Origin: JB111 sp052093225 | GTDB lineage: Bacteria; Actinomycetota; Actinomycetes; Actinomycetales; Actinomycetaceae | Direction of reading: 5' to 3' | Assembly: GCA_052093225.1 (NCBI GenBank) | Contig: JBQDDG010000005.1 | Location: 1 to 64,000, forward strand | DNA length: 64,000 bases | Shown here: one piece after another, positions 1-8,363 of the stretch | How positions within the stretch are numbered: position 1 is the stretch's first letter | Layout: every line of letters begins with the position of its first letter | Translations under genes and position numbers: made by a program | Notes under the pieces: model-generated | Told to the model about the DNA's origin: nothing | What the model saw: only the letters and a program-made list of their open reading frames with translations | Databases searched by the model: none

Positions 1-584
1 AGATCCTCCTCGAGGAGCCGCAGCATCCGCCGGGCGCGCACCGTGCCCGCCAGGGAGGAGCGCTCCACCAGGAGCCGGCCGACGTCCCTCCGGGTGCCCG
101 GGAGGCGGAGCAGGCACCGGGCCGGTCCGAGCGCCTCCACGGGATCGACGAGGCGGAGGAGGTCGAGGACGGTGCGGGCACGCGAGGTGACCCGCACGCC
201 CTCGATCGTCACGACGTCGTGCTCGAGCAGGACGTACTTGTAGCGGGCGCGACCGCCCGTGCCGGGCGCTCGGCACGTGTGGTCGGTCGGTGGACGGAAC
301 CCGCCGACGTGCACCCACGCGGCGGTGCCGAGGCACAGCACCTGGCACGGGCCGGTGCCGGCACCGGCGAGGTTTGCCCGCGCCGCCCGTGCCAGCGCCA
401 CGGACAGGTGCTCGTCGGTCAGCGCGTGCGGCGCGTGGACCGGAGCCGTCGCGGGAACGGTGGCCGGCACGTGAGGCCCGCCGCCGTCGTGCAGGCGGAG
501 GCCCGCGCCGGGCGGGTCGACCACCGAGGCCATGTGCTGGGGCGGGAGCGGGCGCGGGGCGAGCCACAGGAGCGAGTGGTGCAT
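1..584 (-). CDS. AbiEi-like (type IV antitoxin family) protein, 3' end cut by window edge
   Basis: An open frame runs from an ATG at 584 to the left window edge, giving about 194 residues without a stop. The last third contains VTSRARTVLDLLRLVDP, which resembles the 'G-x-x-V-T-S-x-x-R-T-x-x-D' signature of actinobacterial AbiEi/DUF559-type proteins; these are often annotated as type IV antitoxin-domain or endonuclease-like proteins of unknown role. The C-terminal part, where a DUF559 nuclease-like fold would lie, is outside the window. No toxin partner is visible; the upstream neighbour is the DUF349 gene, separated by a strong hairpin, so this gene is probably transcribed on its own. The family assignment rests on one motif and is tentative. 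The reading frame is supported by strong G/C bias at third codon positions. Confidence 0.5.
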   Translation of the reverse strand, partial: MHHSLLWLAPRPLPPQHMASVVDPPGAGLRLHDGGGPHVPATVPATAPVHAPHALTDEHLSVALARAARANLAGAGTGPCQVLCLGTAAWVHVGGFRPPTDHTCRAPGTGGRARYKYVLLEHDVVTIEGVRVTSRARTVLDLLRLVDPVEALGPARCLLRLPGTRRDVGRLLVERSSLAGTVRARRMLRLLEED

Positions 585-605
585 GGGAGCAGCATGCGCC
601 GGACG

Positions 606-644
606 GACGCGGCCCCGCCCACGAGCTGTGGACGGGGCCGCGTC
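606..644 (-). terminator. Strong hairpin downstream of the DUF349 gene
   Basis: Perfect 12-bp inverted repeat (arms 606-617 and 633-644, GACGCGGCCCCG and its complement) with a 15-nt loop in which a further CCAC/GTGG pair forms. It begins 18 nt past the DUF349 stop codon. There is no U-tract, as is common for actinobacterial terminators. Confidence 0.65.
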
Positions 645-662
645 AGGCTGCCTGTGGACGGA

Positions 663-2510
663 TCAGCGGTCGGCCGATGCCTGAATCTGCTCGAACCAGG
701 AGCGGCGGGCGTCGAGGGCCTCCTGCGCGGCGGCGATCTTCTTCTCGTCGCCACCCGCCCGAGCCTTCTCGAGGTCGGCCTCGAGGCCGGCGATCGCGTC
801 CTCGAGCTGGGCGAGCATGCCGTCGGCGCGCGCCTTCTTCTCGGGGTCCGTTTTGGTCCAGCGCTCGGCCTCGGCGTCCCGGATGGCCTTCTCGACGGCG
901 CGCATGCGGCCCTCGACCCGCTGGATGTCGGCGCGCGGCACCTTGCCGGCCTCCTCCCACTGGTCCTGGAGGGGACGGAGCGCGTTCTTGGCCGACTCGA
1001 CGTCGGTGATCGGCAGGAGCGCCTCGACCTTCTCGAGGATCTCGAGCTTGACCTCGAGGTTGCCGGCGTACTCCTTGTCGATGGCCTCGTTCGCCGCGGT
1101 GCGATTGTCGAAGAAGCGCTGCTGGGCGGTGCGGAAGCGGTGCCACAGCTCGTCGTCGACCTTCTTCGACGCGCGGCCGGCGGCCTTCCACTGGTCCATG
1201 AGGTCGCGGTAGGCGCCCGAGGTGGGGCCCCACTCCGTCGAGCCGGAGAGCTCCTCGGCGCGGGTGATGAGCTTCTCCTTGGCCCGGCGCACCTCGTCCT
1301 GGTCGGCGTCGAGCTGATGGAAGAAGGCCTTGCGCTGCTTGTCGAACTGCGTGCGCGCGGCCGAGAACCGCTTCCAGAGGGCGTCCTCGTCGGGCTTGTC
1401 GATGCGCGGGCCCTGGCGCTGGGCGGCCTTCCAGGAGTCGAGCAGCTGGCGCAGCTCCTCGCCGGCGGCCTTCCACCGGACGTTGGACGGGTTCTGCGCA
1501 GCGATCTCCTCGGCGCGCTCGATGAGTGCGGTGCGCTCGACGAGTGCGGCGGCCTTGGCCTCGGCGCGCTCCACGCGCGCCTTCTCCCGCTCGACCTCGA
1601 CGACGGCCTCGACCGCGCCGAGGCGTTCGCGGAGTGCCGGCAGGTCGCCGACGGCTGCCGGCTCGACGAGCTGCTCGGTGAGCTTGCGCTGCGTCTGGCC
1701 GGCCTCCTTCGCAGTGATGTGCCCGATGCGGGTCTCGAGGAGAGCCACCTGGGCGGCGAGGTCGAGGTAACGGCGCACGTACATGCCGAGCGCCTCCTCC
1801 TCGCTGCCGCCGGGGAACTGGCCGACGATGCGCTCGGTCTCGCCGTCCTTGACGAAGACCGTGCCCTCCTCGTCCACGCGCCCGAACGCGGCGGCCGCCG
1901 CGGCCAGCGCCGGGTCGAGGGCGGGCTGCGGCGCCGCCGGGGCCGCGGCGGTCGGGGCGACCGGGGCGACGGCGGGCTTGACCGGCATCGCCTTGGGCGT
2001 CGGGATCGACCCGGGCGTCGGCGGCTTCGGGCCCGGGGTCGGCGGCTTGGGGCCGGGGACCGACGGCGCGGGACCGGACGCCGACGGCGCAGCGGCGGGC
2101 CGTGCGGGTGCGGCTGCCTCCGGCTCGGCTGCTGTCGTGGGCTCGGCCTCTGCGGCCACGGGTGCGGCGGGCGTCTCGGTGGGCGCGGGCGCCTCAGCCT
2201 GGGCGGTGCTCGGCTCCGCGGGTGCGGTTGGCTCGGGATCGGCTGCTGTTGCGGCCTCTGCGGCCTCTGCGGCCTCTGCGGCCTCTGCGGCCTCGGGTGC
2301 GGCGGACGCCTCGGTCGCACCGCCGTCGGCCTGCTCGGTCGTTCCGGCCGGCTCTGTCTGGCCAGCGGGCTCGGCCGGCTCCGCCTGGGCGGTCGGCTCT
2401 GCCTGTGTGGCCTGCTCGGGTGCCGTGGCGGCCTCCGCCGGCTCCGGTGCGCCGTCGGTGCCGAGGGGCTCCGCGGGGGACGTCTCGTCGAGGTTGGGCT
2501 TCTCGCTCAC
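663..2510 (-). CDS. DUF349 domain-containing protein
   Basis: About 615 residues from GTG 2510, chosen because a GGAG sits 8 nt upstream; a GTG at 2519 in the same frame is the alternative. The first ~200 residues are low-complexity, rich in Ala, Pro and Glu, and contain a run of five EAA units. The rest is alpha-helical and charged, with repeated W-K-x-A-x-x-P/Q patterns ('ERWKAAGELRQ', 'LMDQWKAAGRAS', 'LQDQWEEAGKVP') typical of tandem DUF349 repeats. DUF349 proteins are widespread in Actinobacteria between relA and hisS; their function is unknown and RNA- or ribosome-related roles have been suggested. The gene is divergent from the MBL gene. Predicted cytoplasmic, with no signal or membrane segment. 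Confidence 0.85.
   Translation of the reverse strand: MSEKPNLDETSPAEPLGTDGAPEPAEAATAPEQATQAEPTAQAEPAEPAGQTEPAGTTEQADGGATEASAAPEAAEAAEAAEAAEAATAADPEPTAPAEPSTAQAEAPAPTETPAAPVAAEAEPTTAAEPEAAAPARPAAAPSASGPAPSVPGPKPPTPGPKPPTPGSIPTPKAMPVKPAVAPVAPTAAAPAAPQPALDPALAAAAAAFGRVDEEGTVFVKDGETERIVGQFPGGSEEEALGMYVRRYLDLAAQVALLETRIGHITAKEAGQTQRKLTEQLVEPAAVGDLPALRERLGAVEAVVEVEREKARVERAEAKAAALVERTALIERAEEIAAQNPSNVRWKAAGEELRQLLDSWKAAQRQGPRIDKPDEDALWKRFSAARTQFDKQRKAFFHQLDADQDEVRRAKEKLITRAEELSGSTEWGPTSGAYRDLMDQWKAAGRASKKVDDELWHRFRTAQQRFFDNRTAANEAIDKEYAGNLEVKLEILEKVEALLPITDVESAKNALRPLQDQWEEAGKVPRADIQRVEGRMRAVEKAIRDAEAERWTKTDPEKKARADGMLAQLEDAIAGLEADLEKARAGGDEKKIAAAQEALDARRSWFEQIQASADR
2251..2295 (-). repeat. 9-bp in-frame tandem repeat (5 copies) in the DUF349 gene
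   Basis: GCGGCCTCT is repeated at 2251, 2260, 2269 and 2278, with a fifth copy at 2287 that differs in the last base. On the coding strand it encodes a run of Glu-Ala-Ala units in the disordered N-terminal region. Confidence 0.9.
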
Positions 2511-2574
2511 GCTGCTCACTCCATGCCGAGTCCCACTGGCGGGCCTCGTCGTCACCGCCGCACCGACCTGGTGC

Positions 2575-2603
2575 GCGGGTCCCCGGCTCGGCAGGGGACC
2601 CGC
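2575..2603 (-). other. Leader hairpin of the DUF349 transcript
   Basis: Perfect 10-bp inverted repeat (2575-2584 / 2594-2603) with a 9-nt loop. It lies just downstream of the minus-strand -10 candidate at 2606-2611, so it would form at the very 5' end of the DUF349 mRNA. It may protect the transcript end or attenuate; it could also simply be an old terminator. Confidence 0.5.
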
Positions 2604-2605
2604 AC

Positions 2606-2611
2606 AGACTA
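2606..2611 (-). promoter_or_regulatory. -10 candidate TAGTCT for the DUF349 gene
   Basis: TAGTCT reads on the minus strand and fits the actinobacterial TANNNT -10 consensus. It would start a leader of roughly 90 nt. No convincing -35 was found. Confidence 0.4.
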
Positions 2612-2657
2612 GTTGGCCCGGAGGACACTCACAGACAATTGTCCGGCCCGCGCGCAC

Positions 2658-2663
2658 TAGCCT
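2658..2663 (+). promoter_or_regulatory. -10 hexamer TAGCCT of a leaderless MBL gene
   Basis: TAGCCT is followed by exactly 6 nt and then the ATG at 2670, so transcription would start at or next to the start codon. No Shine-Dalgarno sequence is present upstream of the ATG, which agrees with a leaderless mRNA. Confidence 0.6.
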
Positions 2664-2669
2664 CGTCGC

Positions 2670-3413
2670 ATGCTCCTGCGCCGCGTCCTCGCCCCCGCCC
2701 TCGAGGTCAACTGCTACGTCCTCGCGGCGGCCCCCTCGGGTCCCTGCCTCGTCGTCGATCCTGGTGGTGGCGCCGCCGAGCGGCTGCCCGCCGTCCTCGC
2801 GGACCTCGACCTGACCGTCGGGGCCGTGCTCGCCACCCACGGGCACCCGGACCACGTGTGGGACGCGGCCGCGATCGCCGACCCGGACGGCGTCGTCCTG
2901 CAGATCTCGGCCCCCGACCTGCCGCGCCTGGCGGACCCCGCGGGCGCCGCGTTCGTCGGCCCCCTGCTGGGGGAGCAGTTCCCCCTCATCGCCGGCAGCC
3001 CGTGGCGCGCCCCGAAGGCCGCGGACGCGATGCCCTCCGCCCTGCTGACCGGGGGAGGCTCGGCGCTCCTGCCCGGTCTCGGCGTCCGCGGGATCCCGGC
3101 GCCCGGCCACACCGAGGGCTCGACCGTCCTCCTGCTCGCCGCGGAGTCGATCGACACGGGGGAGCCCGGGGATCCCGGCCACCTCGCGCTGCCGTCGTCC
3201 GGGCCCGGCCCACACCTGCTCCTGCTGACGGGCGACGTGATCTTCGCCGGCTCCGTCGGCCGAACCGACCTGCCCGGCGGGGACCCGCAGTCGATGGACG
3301 AGACGCTCCGCACGCTCGCCCAGGTCATCGACCCGCGCGCTGTGCTCCTCCCGGGCCACGGACCCGTCACCACGCTCGAGCGCGAGCTCGCCACCAACCC
3401 CTTCCTCACCTGA
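2670..3413 (+). CDS. MBL-fold metallo-hydrolase (glyoxalase II-like)
   Basis: 247 residues. The metal-binding HxHxDH motif is intact (His57, His59, Asp61, His62 in ATHGHPDH), followed by the later ligands in 'PGHTEGS', 'LLTGDVIF' and 'LLPGHGP', which together complete a dinuclear zinc site. This subgroup acts on thioesters such as S-lactoylglutathione analogues or other small substrates; the true substrate here is unknown. The gene lies directly upstream of hisS, a frequent actinobacterial arrangement. The start is set by a -10 hexamer 6 nt before the ATG. The last four residues before the stop (NPFLT) lie within the first unit of a 22-bp tandem repeat that continues past the stop codon. Cytoplasmic. 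Confidence 0.88.
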   Translation: MLLRRVLAPALEVNCYVLAAAPSGPCLVVDPGGGAAERLPAVLADLDLTVGAVLATHGHPDHVWDAAAIADPDGVVLQISAPDLPRLADPAGAAFVGPLLGEQFPLIAGSPWRAPKAADAMPSALLTGGGSALLPGLGVRGIPAPGHTEGSTVLLLAAESIDTGEPGDPGHLALPSSGPGPHLLLLTGDVIFAGSVGRTDLPGGDPQSMDETLRTLAQVIDPRAVLLPGHGPVTTLERELATNPFLT

Positions 3414-3461
3414 GACGAACCCCTTCCTCGCCTGGGACGAACCCCTTCCTCGCCTGAGACC
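3396..3461 (+). repeat. 22-bp tandem triplication spanning the MBL gene stop codon
   Basis: Three copies of a 22-bp unit (3396-3417, 3418-3439, 3440-3461), each starting AACCCCTTCCTC. The first copy contains the final codons and stop of the MBL gene; copies two and three are noncoding. Copies differ at one to three positions. The unit length is not a multiple of three, so the frame does not continue. Confidence 0.9.
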
Positions 3462-3529
3462 TGACGGGGCTCACACCCGCGGCCGCCGGGTCCCGGCACG
3501 TCCCGACGGGTGCGGCGCCGGTTCGGTGG

Positions 3530-3535
3530 GAGAAT
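3530..3535 (+). promoter_or_regulatory. -10-like hexamer GAGAAT of hisS
   Basis: GAGAAT lies 6 nt before the hisS ATG at 3542, the same spacing as at other apparently leaderless genes in this window. There is no ribosome binding site upstream of the ATG. Confidence 0.45.
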
Positions 3536-3541
3536 CGCGCC

Positions 3542-4894
3542 ATGGCTCGTACCCCCTCGTTGTCCGGATTCCCCGAATGGCTCCCTGACGGTCGTCTCGT
3601 CGAGAACCATGTCCTGGACACGCTGCGGCACACCTTCGAGCTGCACGGCTTCGCGCCGATCGAGACCCGTTCCGTCGAGCCGGTCGACCAGCTCCTGTCC
3701 AAGGGCGAGACCTCGAAGGAGATCTACCTCCTCAGCCGCCTGCAGGGCGGTGACGAGTCCGACGCCGACCGGCGGCTCGGCCTGCACTTCGACCTCACCG
3801 TCCCGTTCGCCCGGTGGGTCGTCGAGCACGCCGGGGACCTCACCTTCCCGTTCCGCCGCTACCAGATCCAGAAGGTGTGGCGCGGGGAGCGCCCCCAGGA
3901 CGGCCGGTTCCGCGAGTTCACGCAGGCCGACGTCGACATCGTGGGCGACGGCTCCCTGGCCGAGCACCACGAGGCGGAGCTCGCCCTCGTCATGGCCGAG
4001 GCGATCGCCGCGCTGCCGGTCCCGCGCGCCGTGGTCCGGGTGAACAACCGCAAGCTCTCCCAGGGGTTCTACGCCGGCATCGGGCTCACCGACGTCGACG
4101 CCGTGCTCCGCCAGGTCGACAAGCTCGACAAGATCGGCCCCGACGGCGTGGCGCAGCTCCTCGGGCAGGAGGCCGGCGCGAGCGCGCAGCAGGCCGAGCA
4201 GGCCCTCGCACTCGCGTCGATCCGGGGTACCGCCGCGGAGGTCGCCGAGGCGGTGCGCTCCCTCGGCGTCTCCACCGACCTGCTCGACGAGGGGCTCGAC
4301 TCGCTGCTGTCGGTCCTCTCGTCCGCGGAGCGCCGCCGCCCGGGCGCCGTCGTCGGCGACCTGTCGATCGCGCGCGGTCTCGACTACTACACGGGCACGG
4401 TCTACGAGACGACGCTGCTCGGCCACGAGGACCTCGGGTCGATCTGCTCGGGCGGCCGCTACGACTCCCTCGCCTCGGCCGGCAACCGCACCTTCCCGGG
4501 CGCCGGACTCTCGATCGGCGTCTCCCGCCTCGTGGCGCGCATCCTCGGCGCGGACCTCGCGCGCGTCTCGCGGCCCGTCCCGACGGCGGTCCTGGTCGCC
4601 GTCGCGGACGAGGCCCACCGGTCCGCCTCCGACGACGTCGCCGCCGCCCTGCGCGCGAGGGACATCCCCGCGGAGGTGGCGCCCAGCGCAGCGAAGTTCG
4701 GCAAGCAGATCCGGCACGCCGACCGCCGCTCGATCCCTTACGTGTGGTTCCTCGGGGACGACGGCCACGAGGTCAAGGACATCCGCTCCGGCGACCAGGT
4801 GAGCGCCGACCCGGCGAGCTGGTCCCCGCCCGAGGCGGACCGGTGGCCCACCGTGACCGGGGGGCCGGCCGACGCCGCCCCCGCCGGCGCGTGA
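3542..4894 (+). CDS. hisS: Histidine--tRNA ligase
   Basis: 450 residues, a class II synthetase that charges tRNA-His. Motif 2 (FRRYQIQKVWRGERPQDGRFREF) and the HisRS-specific histidine-A motif GLDYYTGTVYE are present, followed by motif 3 (GAGLSIGVSRL). The C-terminal anticodon-binding domain runs from about residue 345, followed by a short Ala/Pro tail. The N-terminus starts directly with the family's usual 'P-x-x-x-G-F-P-E-W-L-P' region, which supports the ATG at 3542. The stop codon overlaps the GTG of the next gene, so the downstream GTPase is translationally coupled. Confidence 0.96.
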   Translation: MARTPSLSGFPEWLPDGRLVENHVLDTLRHTFELHGFAPIETRSVEPVDQLLSKGETSKEIYLLSRLQGGDESDADRRLGLHFDLTVPFARWVVEHAGDLTFPFRRYQIQKVWRGERPQDGRFREFTQADVDIVGDGSLAEHHEAELALVMAEAIAALPVPRAVVRVNNRKLSQGFYAGIGLTDVDAVLRQVDKLDKIGPDGVAQLLGQEAGASAQQAEQALALASIRGTAAEVAEAVRSLGVSTDLLDEGLDSLLSVLSSAERRRPGAVVGDLSIARGLDYYTGTVYETTLLGHEDLGSICSGGRYDSLASAGNRTFPGAGLSIGVSRLVARILGADLARVSRPVPTAVLVAVADEAHRSASDDVAAALRARDIPAEVAPSAAKFGKQIRHADRRSIPYVWFLGDDGHEVKDIRSGDQVSADPASWSPPEADRWPTVTGGPADAAPAGA

Positions 4895-6648
4895 GCCTCC
4901 CGTCCGGGACGGGGGCCGCCGCCCGGCGCGTCCTCGCGGCGCTCACCGACCTGCGCGGGGTGCTCGCCGAGGTCCGGCTGCCGCTGGAGACCCCGGTCGC
5001 CGCCGGGGCCCGGGACCAGACCAGGCGCGTGACCCAGCAGCTCGACGACTACGTGGTGCCGAGGTACTCGCGGATCGAGGCGCCGCTGCTCGCCGTGGTC
5101 GGCGGCTCGACCGGCGCGGGGAAGTCGACGCTCGTCAACGCGCTGCTCGCCGCGCAGGTGACGAGCTCGTCGGCCATCCGCCCGACGACGCGGCGCCCCC
5201 TGCTCATCCACCACCCCGCGGACGAGGAGTGGTTCGCGACCGACCGCGTCCTGCCCGGCCTCACGCGCGTGCGGGTCGCCGGCGACGCCGCGCCGACCCC
5301 GGCCGGCGAGGGCACGCACGGCGAGCTCGAGCTGCGCTCCTCGGACCGCGTCCCGCCCGGGCTCGCGATCCTCGACGCACCGGACATCGACTCGGTCGTC
5401 GAGGACAACCGCCGCCTCGCCACCGAGCTCCTCGCCGCCGCCGACCTGTGGGTGTTCGTCACCACGGCGGCGCGTTACGCGGACGCCGTCCCGTGGGAGC
5501 TGCTCGCCGAGGCGGCGGCCCGCCGGATCGTCGTCGCCGTCGTCCTCAACCGGGTCCCGCAGGGCGTGTCCGGCCAGGTGCGGCACGACCTCTCGACCCG
5601 CCTCGCCGGGGCCGGCCTCGGCCGCGCGCCCCTGTTCACCGTGGCCGAGCTGCCGATCCCCGACGGCGGCCTGCTGCCCGACATGGACGTCGCCCCGCTG
5701 CGCGCCTGGCTCGGCGGCATCGCCACCGACTCCGCCTCGCGTGCGGCCGTGGCCCGCGCGACCCTGGGCGGCGCCGTCGACGACGTGGTCCGACGGACCA
5801 CGTCGATCGCCGAGGGCGCCCGCGAGCAGGCCGTCGTCTCCGCCCGCCTGCGCGAGGACGTCGATCTCGCCTACTCGGCGGCCGAGGAGCGCGCCGTGGC
5901 GGCCGCCGCCGACGGGTCGATGCTGCGCGGGGAGGTCCTCGCGCGGTGGCAGGAACTCGTCGGCACCGGCGAGATCATGCGCGCCGTCGAGTCCCGCGTG
6001 GGGCGCATCCGGGACCGCATCGTCTCCGCCGTGTCCGGGAAGGGCGCCCCGGCCGAGCCCGTCACCGAGGCGATCGAGACCGGGATGATGGCCGTCCTCA
6101 CCGAGGAGGTGCAGCGGGCCTCCGTCGAGGCCGAACGCGCCTGGCTGCGAGAGCCGTCCGCGCGCGGGCTCGTCGCCGAGGCCGTCTCGCGCCGTCCCGC
6201 CGAGGCCGAGCTGCGCTCACGGTCCGCGGAGGAGGTGCGCGCCTGGCAGGCCTCGCTCCTCGACCTCGTCCGTGACGAGGGGGCCGAGCGTCGCCAGACC
6301 GCCCGTGCGCTGTCGTTCGGCGTCAACGTCCTGGGGGCCGCTCTCATGGTGGCCGTGTTCGCCTCGACGGCGTTCATCCCCACCGGCGCGGAGGTCGCCG
6401 TCGGCGGTGGCACGGTCGTCGTCGCGCAGAAGATCCTCGAGGCGGTGTTCGGCGACGACGCCGTCCGTCGGATGGCCGCCCGGGCCCGCGACGACCTCCA
6501 GGGCCGCGTGCGCAGCCTGCTCGCCGAGGGCGCGCGCCACTTCACCGACCCGCTCGACGCACTGGGCGTCGACGAGGCCCTCGCGGACCGGATCGACGGC
6601 GCCGCACAGGCCGTCGCCGACGCGCGGCGGGCGGAGAACGCCCGATGA
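4891..6648 (+). CDS. Dynamin-like GTPase
   Basis: 585 residues from GTG 4891, which overlaps the hisS stop (GTGA). G1/P-loop GSTGAGKS at residues 72-79; G2-region threonines in 'SAIRPTTRRP'; G3 'DAPDID'; the G4 position reads 'LNRVP' rather than the canonical NKxD. The C-terminal third is helical, with a hydrophobic hairpin (GVNVLGAALMVAVFASTAF and GGGTVVVAQKILEAVFG) likely to dip into or cross the membrane. Such proteins resemble bacterial dynamin-like proteins (IniA, DynA/B), which remodel or stabilise membranes. It is followed by a second GTPase with a 4-nt overlap, suggesting the two act as a heteromeric pair. The specific role is inferred. Confidence 0.72.
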   Translation: MSLPSGTGAAARRVLAALTDLRGVLAEVRLPLETPVAAGARDQTRRVTQQLDDYVVPRYSRIEAPLLAVVGGSTGAGKSTLVNALLAAQVTSSSAIRPTTRRPLLIHHPADEEWFATDRVLPGLTRVRVAGDAAPTPAGEGTHGELELRSSDRVPPGLAILDAPDIDSVVEDNRRLATELLAAADLWVFVTTAARYADAVPWELLAEAAARRIVVAVVLNRVPQGVSGQVRHDLSTRLAGAGLGRAPLFTVAELPIPDGGLLPDMDVAPLRAWLGGIATDSASRAAVARATLGGAVDDVVRRTTSIAEGAREQAVVSARLREDVDLAYSAAEERAVAAAADGSMLRGEVLARWQELVGTGEIMRAVESRVGRIRDRIVSAVSGKGAPAEPVTEAIETGMMAVLTEEVQRASVEAERAWLREPSARGLVAEAVSRRPAEAELRSRSAEEVRAWQASLLDLVRDEGAERRQTARALSFGVNVLGAALMVAVFASTAFIPTGAEVAVGGGTVVVAQKILEAVFGDDAVRRMAARARDDLQGRVRSLLAEGARHFTDPLDALGVDEALADRIDGAAQAVADARRAENAR

Positions 6649-8270
6649 GCCCGCGCCGACGGGGTCGCAGGACCCACGAGACCGGGGACCTGGCGACCGA
6701 CCTGGGCCACCTGCGCTCCGCCGTCGAGGCCGCCCGCGGACACCTGCCGGCGGCCGCGCTCGACCGCGCGGACGGCGTGCTCGCGCGGGCGGGGGAGCGC
6801 GACGCGATCGCCCCCGGGACGACCGTCGCCGCCCTCCTCGGCGCGACCGGGTCCGGGAAGTCCTCCCTCGTCAACGCGCTCGCCGGCGCACCGGTGGCGC
6901 GCGTGGCGCCCACCCGTCCGACGACGCAGCGTCCCCACGCGGTGACCTACGCCCCGGGACCGGACGGGCCGCAGGCGACGTCTGCGCTGCTCGACTGGCT
7001 CGACGTGCCCGAACGGACGCCGGTGACCGGGCCCGACGACGCGACCCGCGGGCTCGTCCTCCTCGACCTGCCGGACATCGACTCCACCGTGGCGTCGCAC
7101 CGGGAGCTCGCGACACAGCTCGCCGAGCGCGTCGACGTCCTCGTGTGGGTGCTCGACCCGCAGAAGTACGCCGACGCCGTCGTCCACCGCGAGTTCATCG
7201 CGCCCATGGCGCGGCACGCCGACGTCACGCTCGTCGTCCTCAACCACGCCGACACCCTGCGGGGGGAGTCGCGCGAGGCGGTGACGAACGACCTGCGCCG
7301 GCTGCTCGCCGACGACGGCCTGCCGGACGTCCCGGTCCTGCTGACGTCGGCGCGTACGGGCGAGGGCGTCGCGGAGCTGCGGGCAGCGATCGCGGAGCAG
7401 GCCTCCTCGCACGTGGCGGCGCACGCACGGCTGCGCGCCGACGTCGCGGTCGTCGCCGACGAGCTCGCCTCTGCCGCCGACCTCGATGCCGCGGGGACGC
7501 CGGCGAAGAAGGTCGACGACCGGACGGTCGTGGCCACGGCCTCGGACGCCGCGGGCGTGCCGGTCGTGACGTCGGCGGCGTCGGCCGCCTACCGCCGGGG
7601 CGCCGCCAGGCACGTCGGCTGGCCCCCGGTGCGCTGGCTCGCTCGTCTGCGCCCCGACCCGCTGCGCCGCCTGCACCTCGGCGAGCGGGGGACCGAGGGC
7701 CGCGCCACCTCGCTGCCCCCGGCCGGTCCCGCACAGGTCTCGGCCCTGACGACGGCGGTGCGGCGGCACGTGGAGGCGCGCGCCGCCGGCCTGCCGGACA
7801 GGTGGCGCGCCGACGTCGGCGAGGACGTCGAGTCCCGCGTGCCCGGCCTGCTGCAGAAGGTCGACCCCGAGATCGGCGCCGTCGACCTCGGTCAGGCGCG
7901 CAGGCCCGCGTGGTGGCGGGTGCTCGGGTTCCTGCAGTGGGTGCTCGTCGCCGCCGCGATCGTCGGCGGGGTGTGGCTCGGTGCCCTCGCCGTCATGGGC
8001 TACCTCCAGATGCCGGCGCCGGCGACGCCCGAGTGGCGGGGCTGGCCGCTCCCGACGCTGCTGCTCCTCGGGGGCGTGGTCGCGGGTCTGCTCGTGTGGC
8101 TGATCGGCGCGCAGCTCGCGCGGATCGGGGCCGCGCGGCGGGGGCGGCGAGTCGGCAGGCGCCTGCGCACCGTCGTGGCCGAGCGGGTGGCCGAGGACGT
8201 CACCGCACCGCTGGACGCCCACCTTGAGCGGTACGAGTCGTTCGCGACGGCGGTGCGCTCGCTGCGGTGA
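6645..8270 (+). CDS. Membrane-associated GTPase (YfjP/50S-binding GTPase-like), partner of the upstream dynamin-like GTPase
   Basis: 541 residues from ATG 6645, overlapping the previous stop (ATGA). G1 GATGSGKS at residues 66-73, G2 'RPTTQRP', G3 'DLPDID', and a G4-like 'LNHAD'. Two transmembrane helices lie near the C-terminus (around VLVAAAIVGGVWLGALAVMG and LPTLLLLGGVVAGLLVWLIG), followed by an Arg-rich cytoplasmic segment and a helical tail. The central part between the GTPase domain and the membrane helices is basic and variable. Its domain order mirrors its neighbour, and tandem dynamin-like GTPases are known to work as pairs. Function is not established; membrane fusion, septation or stress protection are the likely themes. 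Confidence 0.72.
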   Translation: MSPRRRGRRTHETGDLATDLGHLRSAVEAARGHLPAAALDRADGVLARAGERDAIAPGTTVAALLGATGSGKSSLVNALAGAPVARVAPTRPTTQRPHAVTYAPGPDGPQATSALLDWLDVPERTPVTGPDDATRGLVLLDLPDIDSTVASHRELATQLAERVDVLVWVLDPQKYADAVVHREFIAPMARHADVTLVVLNHADTLRGESREAVTNDLRRLLADDGLPDVPVLLTSARTGEGVAELRAAIAEQASSHVAAHARLRADVAVVADELASAADLDAAGTPAKKVDDRTVVATASDAAGVPVVTSAASAAYRRGAARHVGWPPVRWLARLRPDPLRRLHLGERGTEGRATSLPPAGPAQVSALTTAVRRHVEARAAGLPDRWRADVGEDVESRVPGLLQKVDPEIGAVDLGQARRPAWWRVLGFLQWVLVAAAIVGGVWLGALAVMGYLQMPAPATPEWRGWPLPTLLLLGGVVAGLLVWLIGAQLARIGAARRGRRVGRRLRTVVAERVAEDVTAPLDAHLERYESFATAVRSLR

Positions 8271-8318
8271 CGGCGGGCCCCAAGCGGCGGCCGCGGCCGG
8301 CGACCGGCCGGCCGATGA

Positions 8319-8341
8319 TCGGCGGCGAGCTACGCCGCCGA
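8319..8341. terminator. Bidirectional terminator hairpin
   Basis: 9-bp perfect inverted repeat TCGGCGGCG / CGCCGCCGA with loop AGCTA, lying between the convergent GTPase and helicase genes. It can serve both. Confidence 0.65.
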
Positions 8342-8363
8342 CCACCGCCGGTGCACGATCCGC

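Noticed and set aside
219..2612. A 797-residue plus-strand frame opposite the DUF349 gene
   Set aside because: It is a high-GC antisense shadow; the minus strand encodes recognisable DUF349 repeats.
663..3359. An 898-residue minus-strand frame covering the DUF349 gene and the whole MBL gene
   Set aside because: The part above 2519 is antisense to the MBL gene, lacks family similarity, and the GTG at 2510 has a good ribosome binding site.
3440..3541. A small coding gene in the MBL-hisS gap
   Set aside because: The short frames arise from the 22-bp repeats and have no start signal.
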